A DNA stretch of 64,000 nt, from contig NZ_CP080383.1 of the NCBI RefSeq assembly GCF_019443325.1, positions 992,001 through 1,056,000 on the forward strand, written 5' to 3'. Position 1 is the first letter of the stretch; each line of letters begins with the position of its first letter. The position numbers and the translations under genes were made by a program. Below, piece by piece: positions 55,699-64,000 of this stretch. The DNA is from Cryobacterium sp. PAMC25264. GTDB taxonomy: Bacteria > Actinomycetota > Actinomycetes > Actinomycetales > Microbacteriaceae. Under the pieces are notes generated by a model. The model searched no databases and was not told the DNA's origin. It saw only the letters and a list, made by a program, of their open reading frames with translations.

Positions 55699-55728
55699 AA
55701 AAGGGCGGCTCCCCGACGGGAGTCGCCC
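55699..55728 (-). terminator. Rho-independent terminator, minus strand
   Basis: On the minus strand GGGCGACTCCC, a 4-base loop, GGGAGCCGCCC and TTTT form a textbook intrinsic terminator (one G-T pair). It lies 40 bases past the end of the small open frame on that strand, arguing that a real gene ends there. Confidence 0.8.
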
Positions 55729-55768
55729 AGTCTCAGCGTTCAGTTGCGAACCGTGAAAGCCTCAGAGG

Positions 55769-56098
55769 TCAGTCGCCGAGGAGCGCGTCCACGGAGATGC
55801 CGCCCAGGGGCCGTTGACGGCGGCGTCGACGGCGTCGTTGTCGTCAATGAGCTGGGTGCTCGTCGAGGACGACGAGCTGTCGGTCTGTGCGGTGGAGCTG
55901 ACGTTCTTGATCTCCGCGGCCTGGGCGGGGGCTCCGAGTCCGCCCACCTGAGGGCTGCTGTAGCTCCGTGAGCGCGGAGCGCGAGCCTGCCCGGATGGGT
56001 CCTGTGGTCGGAGCGGTGTGGTAATCCGGCCGTTCGGCACGGGCGTGCGCAGCCTGATTCGGTCCGAGATTGCTGTCGTGGCGGCGATCGTCATCCAT
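55769..56098 (-). pseudogene. Possible small hydrophilic protein gene, apparently frameshifted
   Basis: The minus strand encodes a disordered, Ser/Thr/Asp-rich sequence (G-L-G-A-P-A-Q-A-A-E-I-K-N-V-S-S-T-A-Q-T-D-S then N-D-A-V-D-A-A-V-N-G-P). If one C is added at the C-run near 55809, the frame ends L-G-G-I-S-V-D-A-L-L-G-D and stops at 55769, a more protein-like end. An ATG at about 56096 starts a second frame (M-D-D-D-R-R-H-D-S-N-L) that may be the N-terminus. No family is recognised. The terminator just downstream supports a transcription unit. Together with flanks this covers the gap 55614-56249. Confidence 0.35.
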
Positions 56099-56166
56099 GT
56101 CGGAGAGTGCGAGAAAAGCTGGAGAAGAATTGCGCAGAAATCCAATTGATTGACATTGCGACATTT

Positions 56167-56189
56167 AACGATATATCGTTGAATATCGT
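56167..56189. promoter_or_regulatory. PadR operator, copy 2
   Basis: AACGATATATCGTT (56167-56180) is a perfect palindrome and runs into TATATCGTTGAATATCGT (56172-56189), which matches the site at 19603-19620 at 17 of 18 bases. It lies 61 bases before the PadR start codon. Confidence 0.75.
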
Positions 56190-56249
56190 GGAAATCCCAC
56201 GAGAAGTCTTCGTCGACAGGCGATGACTACGTGAAAGGACGATGCGAGC

Positions 56250-56876
56250 ATGAAGCGCTTCCACCAAACAGACAATCCAGGGTTCGGGTCATCGGAGTTC
56301 ACTCCCGACCTGCACCGGGCCCATCATGACTCTCCCCAGGAGCGGGGCAGGGGTTTCGGCCGTGGCTTCGGTCCGGGCGGACCGGGTTTCGGCGGCTTCG
56401 GCCCCGGCTTCGGTCCCGGCGGCCCGCGCGGATCCCGTCGCGCCAACCGCGGCGATGTCCGCTCCGCCATCCTGTCGCTCCTGGCCGATGGTCCATCGAA
56501 TGGCTACGGTCTTATCCGTGCCATCGAGGAGAAGACCGGCGGCGCGTGGCGCCCCAGCCCGGGCTCCATCTACCCGACGCTGCAGCAACTCGTCGACGAG
56601 GAACTCATCGCGCCGACCGGTGACGGCCGGCGCACCGATTACGAGCTCACCGAGGCTGGGCTTGCCTACCTCGCTGAGCACGCCGACGATCTGAAGAAGG
56701 CCTGGGACGCTACTCCCGGGCAGTCCGATGCCGATGCCGCCTTCCACGAGAGCGTCGGCAAACTGTTCGGGGTCGTGCACCAGTTCCGTGCCTCGGCTAC
56801 GGATGCCCAGCGTGCCGCCGCGACGGCCAAGCTCGATGAGGTGCGCCGAGCGCTTTACCTGATCCTCGCGGGCTGA
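56250..56876 (+). CDS. PadR-family regulator with Gly/Phe-rich N-terminus
   Basis: A 208-residue PadR protein. The first 65 residues form a low-complexity extension built of F-G-x-G-F/G-P-G-G units; the winged helix follows (G-D-V-R-S-A-I-L-S-L-L-A-D-G-P-S-N-G-Y-G-L-I, S-I-Y-P-T-L-Q-Q-L), then a helical C-terminus ending R-R-A-L-Y-L-I-L. It is a paralogue of the PadR at 19645. It stands alone with a strong terminator, so it may only regulate itself and genes elsewhere. GAAAGGAC is about 12 bases before the ATG. Confidence 0.9.
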   Translation: MKRFHQTDNPGFGSSEFTPDLHRAHHDSPQERGRGFGRGFGPGGPGFGGFGPGFGPGGPRGSRRANRGDVRSAILSLLADGPSNGYGLIRAIEEKTGGAWRPSPGSIYPTLQQLVDEELIAPTGDGRRTDYELTEAGLAYLAEHADDLKKAWDATPGQSDADAAFHESVGKLFGVVHQFRASATDAQRAAATAKLDEVRRALYLILAG

Positions 56877-56883
56877 CGAGCCG

Positions 56884-56916
56884 GGCGGCCCGGGCCGGTT
56901 TCCGGCCCGGGCCGCC
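56884..56916 (+). terminator. Terminator hairpin after padR
   Basis: GGCGGCCCGGGCCGG (56884-56898) and CCGGCCCGGGCCGCC (56902-56916) form a perfect 15-bp stem with a TTT loop. Confidence 0.85.
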
Positions 56917-57448
56917 GGGGGAGCGGCGCCGGCGGCCCTGCCTCCGATCGAGGATTTTCTCGGCGTCGGCGGCGGGGGCCGGCTGCAACTGAGCACTCTG
57001 CTCGTGCCGTCTCTGGTGCTGCACTCGACGGAGGCCAGGACCGGGTTATTCCTGCTCCGGCCCGTCGCCGAGTCGACCCTGCCGGACGTTCGTGACCGCC
57101 TTCAGGCGAAGTGACACAGCGGATTTTCGCAAGGGAGTAGCGGCAATCGCCGAAATGATTCCACAAACTTTATGCATCTGAATTGAATGGCGGCGGCCGA
57201 TATCGGGTGTGAACGCCGCGGAGAATTCCGGTTTGACCAGGGCTTGAGAAGACTTCCAGCCCGGCGACGCTGGCGCAAGAGGGTGCGTCACATTCGGAGG
57301 ACCTTGTTGGCAAAAGGTGAGCATCCGTCCAGAAACGTCCTGCATGGTAGTCACTTCGCCCGGGCGAGTCCCGCCCGAGAGCCGCCGGACCAGAATCGCT
57401 TCGGCGCCCCAGCATCCGCGATTCACCTTGTGAAAGTCATACGTAACC
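56917..57448. other. Gene-free stretch upstream of the transglycosylase-like gene
   Basis: About 530 bases with no supported gene. The part near 57130-57195 is notably AT-richer than its surroundings and may hold a promoter. The long leader would suit a riboswitch, since related cell-wall hydrolase genes often carry a c-di-AMP (ydaO) element, but its conserved blocks were not found. Confidence 0.5.
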
Positions 57449-58432
57449 TTGAGATTCCCCTTTACCCGAAACCCAGCTTCCCGTCCCGCCGCCTCCGCGA
57501 CATCCCTCGGAGCCACCTACACCGACCTGGTCGGACGGGGTGAGGCCCGAGCGGCGAAGAGCCACCGGACCCGGGTGACGCGTCGCTCCGCCGCCGCGGT
57601 CGCCGTGCTGTCAATCGGTGCGATGGTCGGCACCGGTCTGGTTCTTGAGCCGGCCATGGCCGCCCAGAATGACCGGGTCGCCGAGACCGCCGCACTCACC
57701 GCCAGCACCGGCCGGCACGCCGAACAGCTCAGCGCCTACAGCAACATCGTCAACGCTCACGCCGAAAAGGCCGCCGAAGGCACCCTCGCCGGCGCGAACG
57801 GGGTGATCTCGGCCGCGCAGAACAAGGTCGACGCCACCAAGCTCGCCACCAACGTCGCGATGCTCAGCAACTACCAGCAGCTGGCGCCCGAGCGCATCTA
57901 CGATCTCGTCGACGCGACCAACGCCGAGGTCGCTCCCGTGCAGGCCGCCACTGCCGAGGCCGACCGCGTCGCCGCCGAGCAGGCCGCAGCTGCGCAGGCT
58001 GCCGCCGAGCAGGCCGCCGCGCAGAAGGCGGCCGAAGCCAAGGCGGCTCAGGCCGCCCAGGCGGCTCAGTCGGCCCAGGCCGCACCGAAGGCCAGCAGCG
58101 CGCCGGCGCCGTCGGCTCCCACCAACCCGAGCGGGGCTCAGGCCATCGCCCGCGACATGATGGCGTCCAAGTACGGTTGGGGTTCCGACCAGTTCGCCTG
58201 CCTCGTCAGCCTGTGGAACAAGGAATCCGGCTGGAACGTGAACGCGTATAACGCCTCGAGCGGAGCCACCGGCATCCCACAGGCGCTGCCCGGCAGCAAG
58301 ATGGCTTCGGCCGGCTCCGACTGGGCCACCAACCCAGCGACCCAGATCTTGTGGGGCCTCGGCTACATCTCGGGCAGCTACGGCACGCCGTGCGCCGCCT
58401 GGTCGAAGTCCGAGTCGGTGGGCTGGTACTAA
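57449..58432 (+). CDS. Secreted lytic-transglycosylase-like protein
   Basis: Up to 327 residues. An N-terminal export segment (A-A-A-V-A-V-L-S-I-G-A-M-V-G-T-G-L-V-L-E-P split by its core, with A-M-A-A-Q as cleavage region) precedes a helical Ala/Gln/Glu-rich region (about 130-215, coiled-coil-like with A-A-E-Q-A-A-A-Q repeats) and a compact C-terminal domain (about 232-327) with W-N-K-E-S-G-W-N-V-N-A-Y-N and G-A-T-G-I-P-Q-A-L-P-G, the SLT-like fold of actinobacterial wall hydrolases. It should cut peptidoglycan. The start is uncertain: TTG at 57449 gives the longest form, whereas GTG at 57575 gives a classical 30-residue signal peptide. Confidence 0.82.
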   Translation: MRFPFTRNPASRPAASATSLGATYTDLVGRGEARAAKSHRTRVTRRSAAAVAVLSIGAMVGTGLVLEPAMAAQNDRVAETAALTASTGRHAEQLSAYSNIVNAHAEKAAEGTLAGANGVISAAQNKVDATKLATNVAMLSNYQQLAPERIYDLVDATNAEVAPVQAATAEADRVAAEQAAAAQAAAEQAAAQKAAEAKAAQAAQAAQSAQAAPKASSAPAPSAPTNPSGAQAIARDMMASKYGWGSDQFACLVSLWNKESGWNVNAYNASSGATGIPQALPGSKMASAGSDWATNPATQILWGLGYISGSYGTPCAAWSKSESVGWY

Positions 58433-58455
58433 ACGCTGCTCTGACGCACTGAACC

Positions 58456-58501
58456 ACCGGCCGGTCGGCCGGCATCGGGAAACCGGTGCCGACCGGCCGG
58501 T
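58456..58501 (+). terminator. Terminator hairpin
   Basis: ACCGGCCGGTCGGC (58456-58469) and GCCGACCGGCCGGT (58488-58501) form a perfect 14-bp stem after the transglycosylase-like gene. Confidence 0.8.
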
Positions 58502-58570
58502 CTCTGTATCCGGCCGGTCCATTCGAACCGACCACACGCGCAGGATGGCAGGCGGGCGTACTCTCGGGGC

Positions 58571-59032
58571 ATGAAACGTGCGCTTGCGTTCGCTCTGGTC
58601 GTCGTTCAGATACTGCTGCTCGCCTGGCTGCTGGTATTGCCGCACGGCATACTGTGGCCCGTGAACGGCTTTGTCATTGCCACGTCGGTCGCCCTCGTGG
58701 CGATCGGTGTGACGCTGGCCGTGCAGGGATCCACCTCTCTCGGCCCGGCGATGACCGCCAGCCCGATCCCGCGCGACAACGCTCCGCTGGCTACGACCGG
58801 GGTGTACGGGGTGGTGCGCAACCCGATCTACACCGGGCTCATGACGGCCGGTCTCGGGTTGACCGTGATCGGGTCATCCGCCCTGCACGTGGTGGTATGG
58901 CTCGCCCTGATCGGACTGTTCTCCGGAAAGGCCCGGTGGGAGGAGCGGATGCTCGTGATCGAACATCCGGACTACTCCGAATACGCGGCAAGAGTCGGCC
59001 GTTTTCTGCCCGGCGTGGGACGAATTCGGTGA
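58571..59032 (+). CDS. Isoprenylcysteine-methyltransferase-family membrane protein
   Basis: A 153-residue protein with about four hydrophobic segments and the PEMT/ICMT SAM-binding signature [16 protein letters not shown] near residue 75 and [15 protein letters not shown] near 124. It is a minimal version of the family; the protein at 17942 is a longer relative. The methylated substrate is unknown. It precedes the luciferase-like gene by 40 bases. Confidence 0.87.
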   Translation: MKRALAFALVVVQILLLAWLLVLPHGILWPVNGFVIATSVALVAIGVTLAVQGSTSLGPAMTASPIPRDNAPLATTGVYGVVRNPIYTGLMTAGLGLTVIGSSALHVVVWLALIGLFSGKARWEERMLVIEHPDYSEYAARVGRFLPGVGRIR

Positions 59033-59072
59033 GCCGGGTAAGGATTCGGGCGGCAAAACCGTTACCTCCACC

Positions 59073-60071
59073 ATGACGACACCGCTTTCCATTCTCGACC
59101 TTGCCCCCATCGCTCCCGGCCAGACCATTCGGGAGAGCTTCGCGGCCAGTGTCGCGCTCGCCCAGACCGCCGAGAAGAACGGGTACGAGCGGGTCTGGTA
59201 CGCCGAGCACCACAACATGCCCACCATCGCGTCCTCCGCGACGAGCGTGCTCATCGGGCATGTGGCCTCGCAGACGTCCACCATCCGCCTGGGCTCCGGC
59301 GGCGTCATGCTGCCCAACCACTCTCCGCTGACCATCGCCGAGCAGTACGGCACCCTCGCCGAGCTCTATCCCGATCGCATCGACCTGGGCCTGGGCCGCG
59401 CGCCCGGCAGCGACCAGACCACGGCGCGGGCCATGCGCCGGGACCCGCGTGCATCCGACCAGTTCCCGCAGGACGTGATGGAGCTGGGCGCCTACCTCCG
59501 CGACGAATCGATCATCCCGGGCGTGCGCGCCGTGCCGGGCGCGGGAACCAACGTTCCCCTGTACATCCTCGGCTCGTCCCTCTTCGGCGCCGGCCTGGCC
59601 GCGGCGCTCGGCCTGCCCTACGCTTTCGCGTCGCACTTCGCCCCCGACTCACTCTTCGAGGCCATCGCCACCTACCGCCGCGATTTCACGCCGTCGGCGC
59701 AGCTGGCCGAGCCGTACCTGATGGTGGCCGCGAACGTGATCGCGGCCGACGACGCGGCGGATGCGACCGAGCAGTTTACGCTCATGCGCCGCTCACGGGT
59801 GCGCAGCATGATCTCCCGCGGACCGGCGACGCCGGACTACTCCGACGAGCAGATCGACGCGTTCCTCACCACCACGGAAGGACGCCGCCTCGCCGACATG
59901 ATGCGCTACTCCGCCGTGGGCACCCCCGCCGATGTGCGGACGTTCCTCGACGACCTCGTCGCATCCACCGGGGCCGACGAACTTATCCTGGCCCACGCCT
60001 CGCAGCAGATCGGCGACCGGCTGCGCTCCGTCGAGCTGACCGCAGGGGCCATGGCCGGCGCCCTGGCCTGA
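59073..60071 (+). CDS. LLM-class flavin-dependent oxidoreductase
   Basis: A 332-residue luciferase-like monooxygenase of the MsnO8 branch: [12 protein letters not shown] at the start, [11 protein letters not shown] near 45, [13 protein letters not shown] near 75, and [12 protein letters not shown] near 104. The group uses reduced FMN and oxygen on aldehydes or related compounds. No flavin reductase is adjacent. No regulator is nearby. Confidence 0.92.
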   Translation: MTTPLSILDLAPIAPGQTIRESFAASVALAQTAEKNGYERVWYAEHHNMPTIASSATSVLIGHVASQTSTIRLGSGGVMLPNHSPLTIAEQYGTLAELYPDRIDLGLGRAPGSDQTTARAMRRDPRASDQFPQDVMELGAYLRDESIIPGVRAVPGAGTNVPLYILGSSLFGAGLAAALGLPYAFASHFAPDSLFEAIATYRRDFTPSAQLAEPYLMVAANVIAADDAADATEQFTLMRRSRVRSMISRGPATPDYSDEQIDAFLTTTEGRRLADMMRYSAVGTPADVRTFLDDLVASTGADELILAHASQQIGDRLRSVELTAGAMAGALA

Positions 60072-60123
60072 GGCGCCGCGGGCGGGGTACGACCGGCACG
60101 GCAGAGTCGGTAAAGTGCAAGGC

Positions 60124-60483
60124 ATGACCACGGATGCCCTCGTCGAGTTCTGCCTGAGCCTGCCGCAGGTCACCGAGACGTTCCCATTCGGCGACGAGAC
60201 CAGCGTCTTCAAGACCAGCGGCAACGGCAAGATCTTCGCGCTCAGCGCCCTGGACGGCGAGCCTTTCGCGGTGTCGCTCAAGTGCGACCCCGAGGAGGGC
60301 CGGGCGCTGCGGGAGGAGTTCCCCGCGCACATCACCCCGGGCTACCACCTGAACAAGAAGCACTGGATCACCATCGTGCTCGACGGCTTCGTGCCCGACG
60401 AACTCGTGGAGAACCTGCTGCGCGACAGTCACGCGCTGGTGCGCCCGAAGGTGCCGCGGGCGCCCCGGGGGAGTGCTGGCTAG
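60124..60483 (+). CDS. MmcQ/YjbR-family protein
   Basis: A 119-residue protein with the CyaY-like fold of the MmcQ/YjbR family. Landmarks are V-T-E-T-F-P-F-G-D-E-T-S-V-F-K near residue 17, S-L-K-C-D-P-E near 54 and the closing G-Y-H-L-N-K-K-H-W-I-T-I motif near 76. Family members are described as DNA-binding but the evidence is thin. ATG at 60124 gives the canonical start. Its stop codon abuts that of the convergent MFS gene. Confidence 0.88.
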   Translation: MTTDALVEFCLSLPQVTETFPFGDETSVFKTSGNGKIFALSALDGEPFAVSLKCDPEEGRALREEFPAHITPGYHLNKKHWITIVLDGFVPDELVENLLRDSHALVRPKVPRAPRGSAG

Positions 60484-61706
60484 TCACCGCCGCCGGATCC
60501 GCCAGCGGCCGGGACGCCCGCCGCGCCAGTCCCAGGTCAGTTGATGGCGTCTGGCGAGCACGATTGCGATCGTGACGGCCGCTGTGGCCGGCACGAGGCC
60601 GGAGACCAGCATGCCGGTCTGCGCGCCGTAGTGTTCGATCAGCCATCCCATCAGCGGGCTGCCCAGAGCCTGGCCGCCGAGCAGAACCAGTACGTAGACC
60701 GACATGACCCTGCCGCGGATGAGCACGTTCGAAGAGAGCTGGACGAGCGGGTTGCAGGCCATGAAGAAGAACTGATTGGCCATGCCGGAGGCCACGAGCA
60801 CCACGCCGAAAGCCAGCTGGGTGGGCATGAGTCCCAGCGAGGCCTGGATGAGCGCCCACACCCCGCCGCAGAAGATGACGGTGCGGAGCCGGATGGTGAC
60901 CCGCCTGGTCGACGCCAATGCCCCGGCCAGGGCGCCAACGGCCACCAGGCTGTTGAACAGCCCGTAGCCGCCCGCCCCTGCGGCGAAAACGTCACCGGCG
61001 AACGCGACGAGTAACACAGGCATATTGAGGGCGAAGACCGAGAGGAACGACATCATCACGAGCGGCCAGAGGATGGTGGGGGTGGCGACGACGTACCGCA
61101 GTCCCTCACGCAGCTGACCCTTGCTGCGGGGCGTCGGCGGCTTCCGATGCAACGCCATGGTGTCCAGCAGCACGAGCGCAAGCACCGTGACCAGGCAGGC
61201 GATCCCATTGATCGCAAACGACCAGCCCGCACCCACGGCCACGATCAGCAGGCCGCTGACCGCCGGACCCACCAGCCCGCCCAGCTGGAACGCCGAGGAA
61301 TTGACCGTGATGGCGTTCCGCAGGAACTGCGGGCCCACCATCTCGTTGACGAACACCTGCCGGGTGGGGTTGTCGATGACCGTGACGAGCCCGAGCACGA
61401 AGGCGATCACCCATACCTGCCACACCTCGACGACACCGCTCAGGGTGAGCACGGCGAGGTGAGGCTGAGCACGGATGCGGCGGACTGCGTCATCAGCAGC
61501 AGCATCCGTTTGGAGTAGCGGTCGACGACGACCCCGCCGAGGAGGCCGAATAGAAGCATCGGGGTGAACTGCATGGCCACGGTCACACCGACGGCCGCGA
61601 CGCTGTCCGTCAGCTGCAGCACCAGCCAGCCCTGGGCGATGCGCTGCATCCAGGTGGCGGTCATGGCGATCACGTTGGAGATCGTGAACAACCTGAAGTT
61701 GGGCAC
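60484..61706 (-). pseudogene. MFS transporter (enterobactin-exporter-like), frameshifted
   Basis: The 5' part (N-F-R-L-F-T-I-S-N-V-I-A-M-T-A-T-W-M-Q-R split, then V-V-V-D-R-Y-S-K-R-M-L-L-L) and the 3' part (L-A-V-L-T-L-S-G-V-V-E-V-W-Q-V-W onward, about ten hydrophobic segments) lie in different frames. One extra base at 61458-61459 (CC read on the minus strand) joins S-V-L-S-L to L-A-V-L and restores a 407-residue MFS_3-type permease. The rest is intact, so a sequencing slip is likely. It starts at GTG, 61 bases after the LacI gene on the same strand; the substrate is unknown. Confidence 0.82.
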
Positions 61707-61767
61707 GGTGAGGGAATCCAGTGTGATTCCCCACCGACGGCGGCCGGGTGGCGGGGGAGGAGGGGTG

Positions 61768-62823
61768 CTAGTCGACAGGCGGTGCCGCCGTCGATCCGCG
61801 CACGATCAGCTCGGGTCGCAGCAACACCGACCGGCCCGGTTCACCGGTGGCCAGTCCGTGGTGAGAGACGATCTCGGCGATGGCCAGCTGGGCCATCTGG
61901 TCGATGGGCTGGCGCACCGTCGTGAGCGGCGGGTCGTAGAGATCGGCCAGGATGATGTCGTCGAAGCCGACCACTGACACGTCGAGGCCGACCTGGAGAC
62001 CGAGGTCTCGCAGGCCGCGGCAGACGCCGAGGGCGGTCATGTCGTTGATGGCCACCACGCCGGTCGGAGGGTTGGCGGCGGCAAAGATCTCGTGCGCAGC
62101 GCGGCGTCCCACATCGGCCGCTTCGACATCACCGAAGGGCGCCTCGTCAGCGCCGGCCCAAAGGGTCATATCCGCCACGGCGAGGCCGGCGGCCTCGATG
62201 GCCGAGCAGAACCCCTCATACCGCCCGGTGCGGTTGACGGAACGGAGCGAGCCGGAGACGAAGGTGAGATTCTGGTGGCCGAGACTCGTGAGGTGGGACG
62301 CGGCCAGGTGGCCGCCCACCACGTTGTTGATGCTGATGCTCACCACGGTGGACGGGTCGTCGGCCTGGGTGGGCCGGTCGAACGTGACCAGGCGGAGCCC
62401 CTGCTCGATGATGTGGGCCAGGTGTTTCAACGACGGCAGTGAGGTGCACAGCACGATCTCCCGCACGCCGTCGTCCCACAGCTCCTCGACATAGCGGCGT
62501 TCCCGGTCAGGGTCGCGCTCGCTGTTGCAGAGCAGCACGTTGTAGCCCTCGGCGAGAGCGGCATGCTCGAGTTCCCGGGCGAATGCGCCCCAGAACGGAT
62601 TGCCCACCGACGGCACGATGAGACCGACGGTGCGGGTTCGGCCCGTTCGCAACTCGCGTGCCGCCCGGTTCGGCCGGTAGCCGAGCTGGCTGATCGCCTC
62701 GGTGATGCGGTCCCGCGTGGCGGGCAGCATGCGACCTGAGCGACCGTTCAGCAGGTTGGACACCGTGCTCGCCGAGACGCCGGCCGCCCGTGCAACCTGC
62801 TGGATCGTAACCTTCTCCATCAT
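61768..62823 (-). CDS. LacI-family transcriptional regulator
   Basis: A 351-residue repressor: N-terminal helix-turn-helix (T-I-Q-Q-V-A-R-A-A-G-V-S-A-S-T-V-S-N-L-L split, with hinge R-P-N-R-A-A-R-E-L) and a periplasmic-binding-protein-like sensor domain (about 65-345; G-L-I-V-P-S-V-G-N-P-F-W, V-T-F-D-R-P, A-I-N-D-M-T-A-L-G, V-V-G-F-D-D-I). It is divergent from the sugar-binding lipoprotein at 63123 and is the likely repressor of that transporter. Shared 11-bp motifs lie in the intergenic region. Two adjacent ATG codons start the frame. Confidence 0.93.
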   Translation of the reverse strand: MMEKVTIQQVARAAGVSASTVSNLLNGRSGRMLPATRDRITEAISQLGYRPNRAARELRTGRTRTVGLIVPSVGNPFWGAFARELEHAALAEGYNVLLCNSERDPDRERRYVEELWDDGVREIVLCTSLPSLKHLAHIIEQGLRLVTFDRPTQADDPSTVVSISINNVVGGHLAASHLTSLGHQNLTFVSGSLRSVNRTGRYEGFCSAIEAAGLAVADMTLWAGADEAPFGDVEAADVGRRAAHEIFAAANPPTGVVAINDMTALGVCRGLRDLGLQVGLDVSVVGFDDIILADLYDPPLTTVRQPIDQMAQLAIAEIVSHHGLATGEPGRSVLLRPELIVRGSTAAPPVD

Positions 62824-62872
62824 TGTCCGTTCACGTGGCGTCGGTCGAAGTGTTGGGTGATTCCAGCAGTGT

Positions 62873-62883
62873 AACGATCTACC
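62873..62883 (+). promoter_or_regulatory. Candidate LacI-site motif, copy 1
   Basis: AACGATCTACC occurs here and, inverted with one change, at 62990-63000, in the interval between the divergent lacI-type and binding-protein genes. The two are about 117 bases apart centre to centre. Confidence 0.45.
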
Positions 62884-62959
62884 GGCAGGTTGGCAATGTG
62901 CGGCCCGTGCGTTATCGCCCTCGACCGATTGGTCCCGGTCTGGCAGGGGCAGGGAGTGC

Positions 62960-62988
62960 TTGACGAAACGAAAAGCGGCGGTTATGGT
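62960..62988 (+). promoter_or_regulatory. Promoter of the second sugar-binding protein
   Basis: TTGACG (62960-62965), a 17-base spacer and TATGGT (62983-62988) form a plausible sigma-70 promoter directed to the gene at 63123, giving a leader of about 130 bases. Confidence 0.55.
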
Positions 62989-62989
62989 C

Positions 62990-63000
62990 GGTAAATCGTT
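62990..63000 (-). promoter_or_regulatory. Candidate LacI-site motif, copy 2
   Basis: GGTAAATCGTT is the inverse of AACGATTTACC and matches copy 1 at 10 of 11 bases. It abuts the -10 box, where a bound repressor would block transcription start. Confidence 0.5.
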
Positions 63001-63122
63001 GCACCAGTTTGACAGGCCAGAGCCACGAGCTTGGCCCCGAAACTGTACGACGACGACGAAGACGTCTGAGTTTGCGGCAGCGTCGCCACCAACTACTCAC
63101 TCCCCGTGAAGGGAAAATGCTC

Positions 63123-64000
63123 ATGAACTTTCGGACAGCACGAACGACTTCCACGAGACAGGCTGTGACAGCCAACGGCACCAGCCGGCGCCACCTGGCC
63201 CTGCGGTACACCGCCCTCGGCACTGCAACCGTTCTGACCCTGGCCCTCTCGGCCTGTTCGGCCGACGAGGGATCGGCGAGCGAAGACTCCGACGCGGTCA
63301 GCGGCGACATCACGCTGCTCACGCCCATCTATGAAGGGGCAGCCGGCCAACGCCTGCTCGAGGACGAACTCCTTCCTCAGTTCTACGAGCAGTACCCCGA
63401 TGTGAACGTCACCGTCGACTACACCAACTTCGCCCGGCTGAATGAAAAGCTCACCACCGGGGTCGTCTCCGGGCTGGTACCCGACGTCATGATGATGGGC
63501 GTCGGCTGGGTCGAGGCCTTCGCCGACAAGGGTGTGTTGGCCAACCTGTCCGAGTCCGGCATCAGCGTCTCCGACCTCGAGAAGTCGACCACCCCGGAGA
63601 TCGTTCAGGCCGGCGTTTGGGACGGCGATGTCTACGGCGTGCCAATCATGCTCGACGCCCGCTTCGGCGTCGCCCGGATGGACCTGTTGCGCGAAGCCGG
63701 CTACGACGCCCCGCCCAGTACCTGGGCCGAACTTGTGGAGATGGCCGAGGCCCTCACGGTGCGCTCGGACAGCGGCTCCCTCGAACGGGCCGGCTTCGAC
63801 ATGCTGTCACTGGACGCCCGCCAGATGTACGAGACCATGCTCTTCTCGTCGGGCGGCACGCTCTTCAACGACGACAACACCGAGCCGGCGTTCAACTCCG
63901 CCGCGGGAGTGGAAGCGCTGGAGTCCGTGGTCGACCTCATCCACACCAGCAAGGTGGAGGACACCGGGTTCTCCTCGACCAAGGAGACCGTCAACCCGCT
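63123..64000 (+). CDS. Sugar ABC transporter substrate-binding lipoprotein, 3' truncated by the window
   Basis: 292 codons are visible. A long N-terminus (about 28 basic residues) precedes the signal core T-A-L-G-T-A-T-V-L-T-L-A-L-S-A-C, with lipobox L-S-A-C near residue 43. The mature part (D-I-T-L-L-T-P-I-Y-E-G, then F-Y-E-Q-Y-P-D-V-N-V-T-V-D-Y and G-L-V-P-D-V-M-M-M) is a CUT1-type binding protein. ATG at 63123 was chosen over the one two codons upstream because GAAGGGA then sits about 9 bases away. Permease genes presumably follow outside the window. Probably controlled by the divergent LacI protein. Confidence 0.9.
   Translation, partial: MNFRTARTTSTRQAVTANGTSRRHLALRYTALGTATVLTLALSACSADEGSASEDSDAVSGDITLLTPIYEGAAGQRLLEDELLPQFYEQYPDVNVTVDYTNFARLNEKLTTGVVSGLVPDVMMMGVGWVEAFADKGVLANLSESGISVSDLEKSTTPEIVQAGVWDGDVYGVPIMLDARFGVARMDLLREAGYDAPPSTWAELVEMAEALTVRSDSGSLERAGFDMLSLDARQMYETMLFSSGGTLFNDDNTEPAFNSAAGVEALESVVDLIHTSKVEDTGFSSTKETVNP

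Noticed and set aside
57100..57448. c-di-AMP (ydaO) riboswitch before the transglycosylase-like gene
   Set aside because: The gene context is right, but the conserved GGGGUGAA-like and GACAGCUAACC-like blocks could not be found.

Overview
The window is GC-rich DNA with dense genes, many GTG starts and frequent 1-4 bp gene overlaps. Gene content points to an actinobacterium, most likely a Microbacteriaceae member of the Cryobacterium type: slipin and FadD neighbours, an MSMEG_4193/DUF3090/SCO1664 cluster, ROK- and LacI-controlled sugar import, and CBM-bearing secreted hydrolases. The family assignment is inference from protein style and gene neighbourhoods, not from a marker gene. No rRNA, tRNA, CRISPR array, prophage or replication origin was seen.

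Layout. 1-4.9 kb: the end of a DcuS/CitA-type histidine kinase with its response regulator, pyridoxal kinase, an ArsR repressor with its SRPBCC target gene, and an MFS permease. 5.0-14.1 kb: a coherent glucan-utilisation locus with a regulated promoter, a sugar ABC importer (lipoprotein and two permeases), a cytoplasmic GH5 glucosidase, a ROK repressor, and a 945-residue secreted GH5 enzyme carrying four CBM32-like domains, three of them inserted inside the catalytic barrel. The secreted enzyme would cut polymer, the ABC system import oligosaccharides, the cytoplasmic GH5 finish the job, and the ROK protein sense the sugar. 14-34 kb: mostly housekeeping and accessory single genes (patatin, DUF808, VOC proteins, LysE exporter, PadR-AarF pair, AlkD-like protein, ammonium channel, SDR, phosphomutase cluster, ArfB, PPK2, PadR-MFS drug exporter). 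34.4-36.2 kb: one intact IS1182-type insertion sequence. 36-50 kb: PAP2 phosphatase, UPF0303 and Gfo/Idh pair, pseudouridine synthase, SixA-like phosphatase, Pgi, CoA NUDIX hydrolase, a TetR-controlled dehydrogenase, an ECF sigma operon, TerC under a probable manganese riboswitch, and a DEAD-box helicase. 50-64 kb: slipin, FadD, a CBM2-GH18 chitinase, a second PadR paralogue, a lytic-transglycosylase-like protein, a luciferase-like oxidoreductase, an MFS permease, and a LacI repressor divergent from a second sugar-binding lipoprotein that runs off the window.

Cross-cutting observations. Four otherwise intact genes (binding protein at 5.2 kb, VOC at 17.1 kb, RluA at 38.7 kb, MFS at 60.5 kb) each need exactly one extra base at a short G/C run to restore frame, and a small gene at 55.8 kb probably does too. 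This looks more like consensus error than gene decay. A 63-nt palindrome with conserved ends occurs twice (26.6 and 29.4 kb). Two PadR genes 36 kb apart share an 18-nt operator. The IS landed in a CTAG that held the overlapping stop codons of two convergent genes and duplicated it, so both genes survived. Truncated remnants of a flavodoxin (32.4 kb) and an NmrA-type protein (50.1 kb) lie between intact genes.
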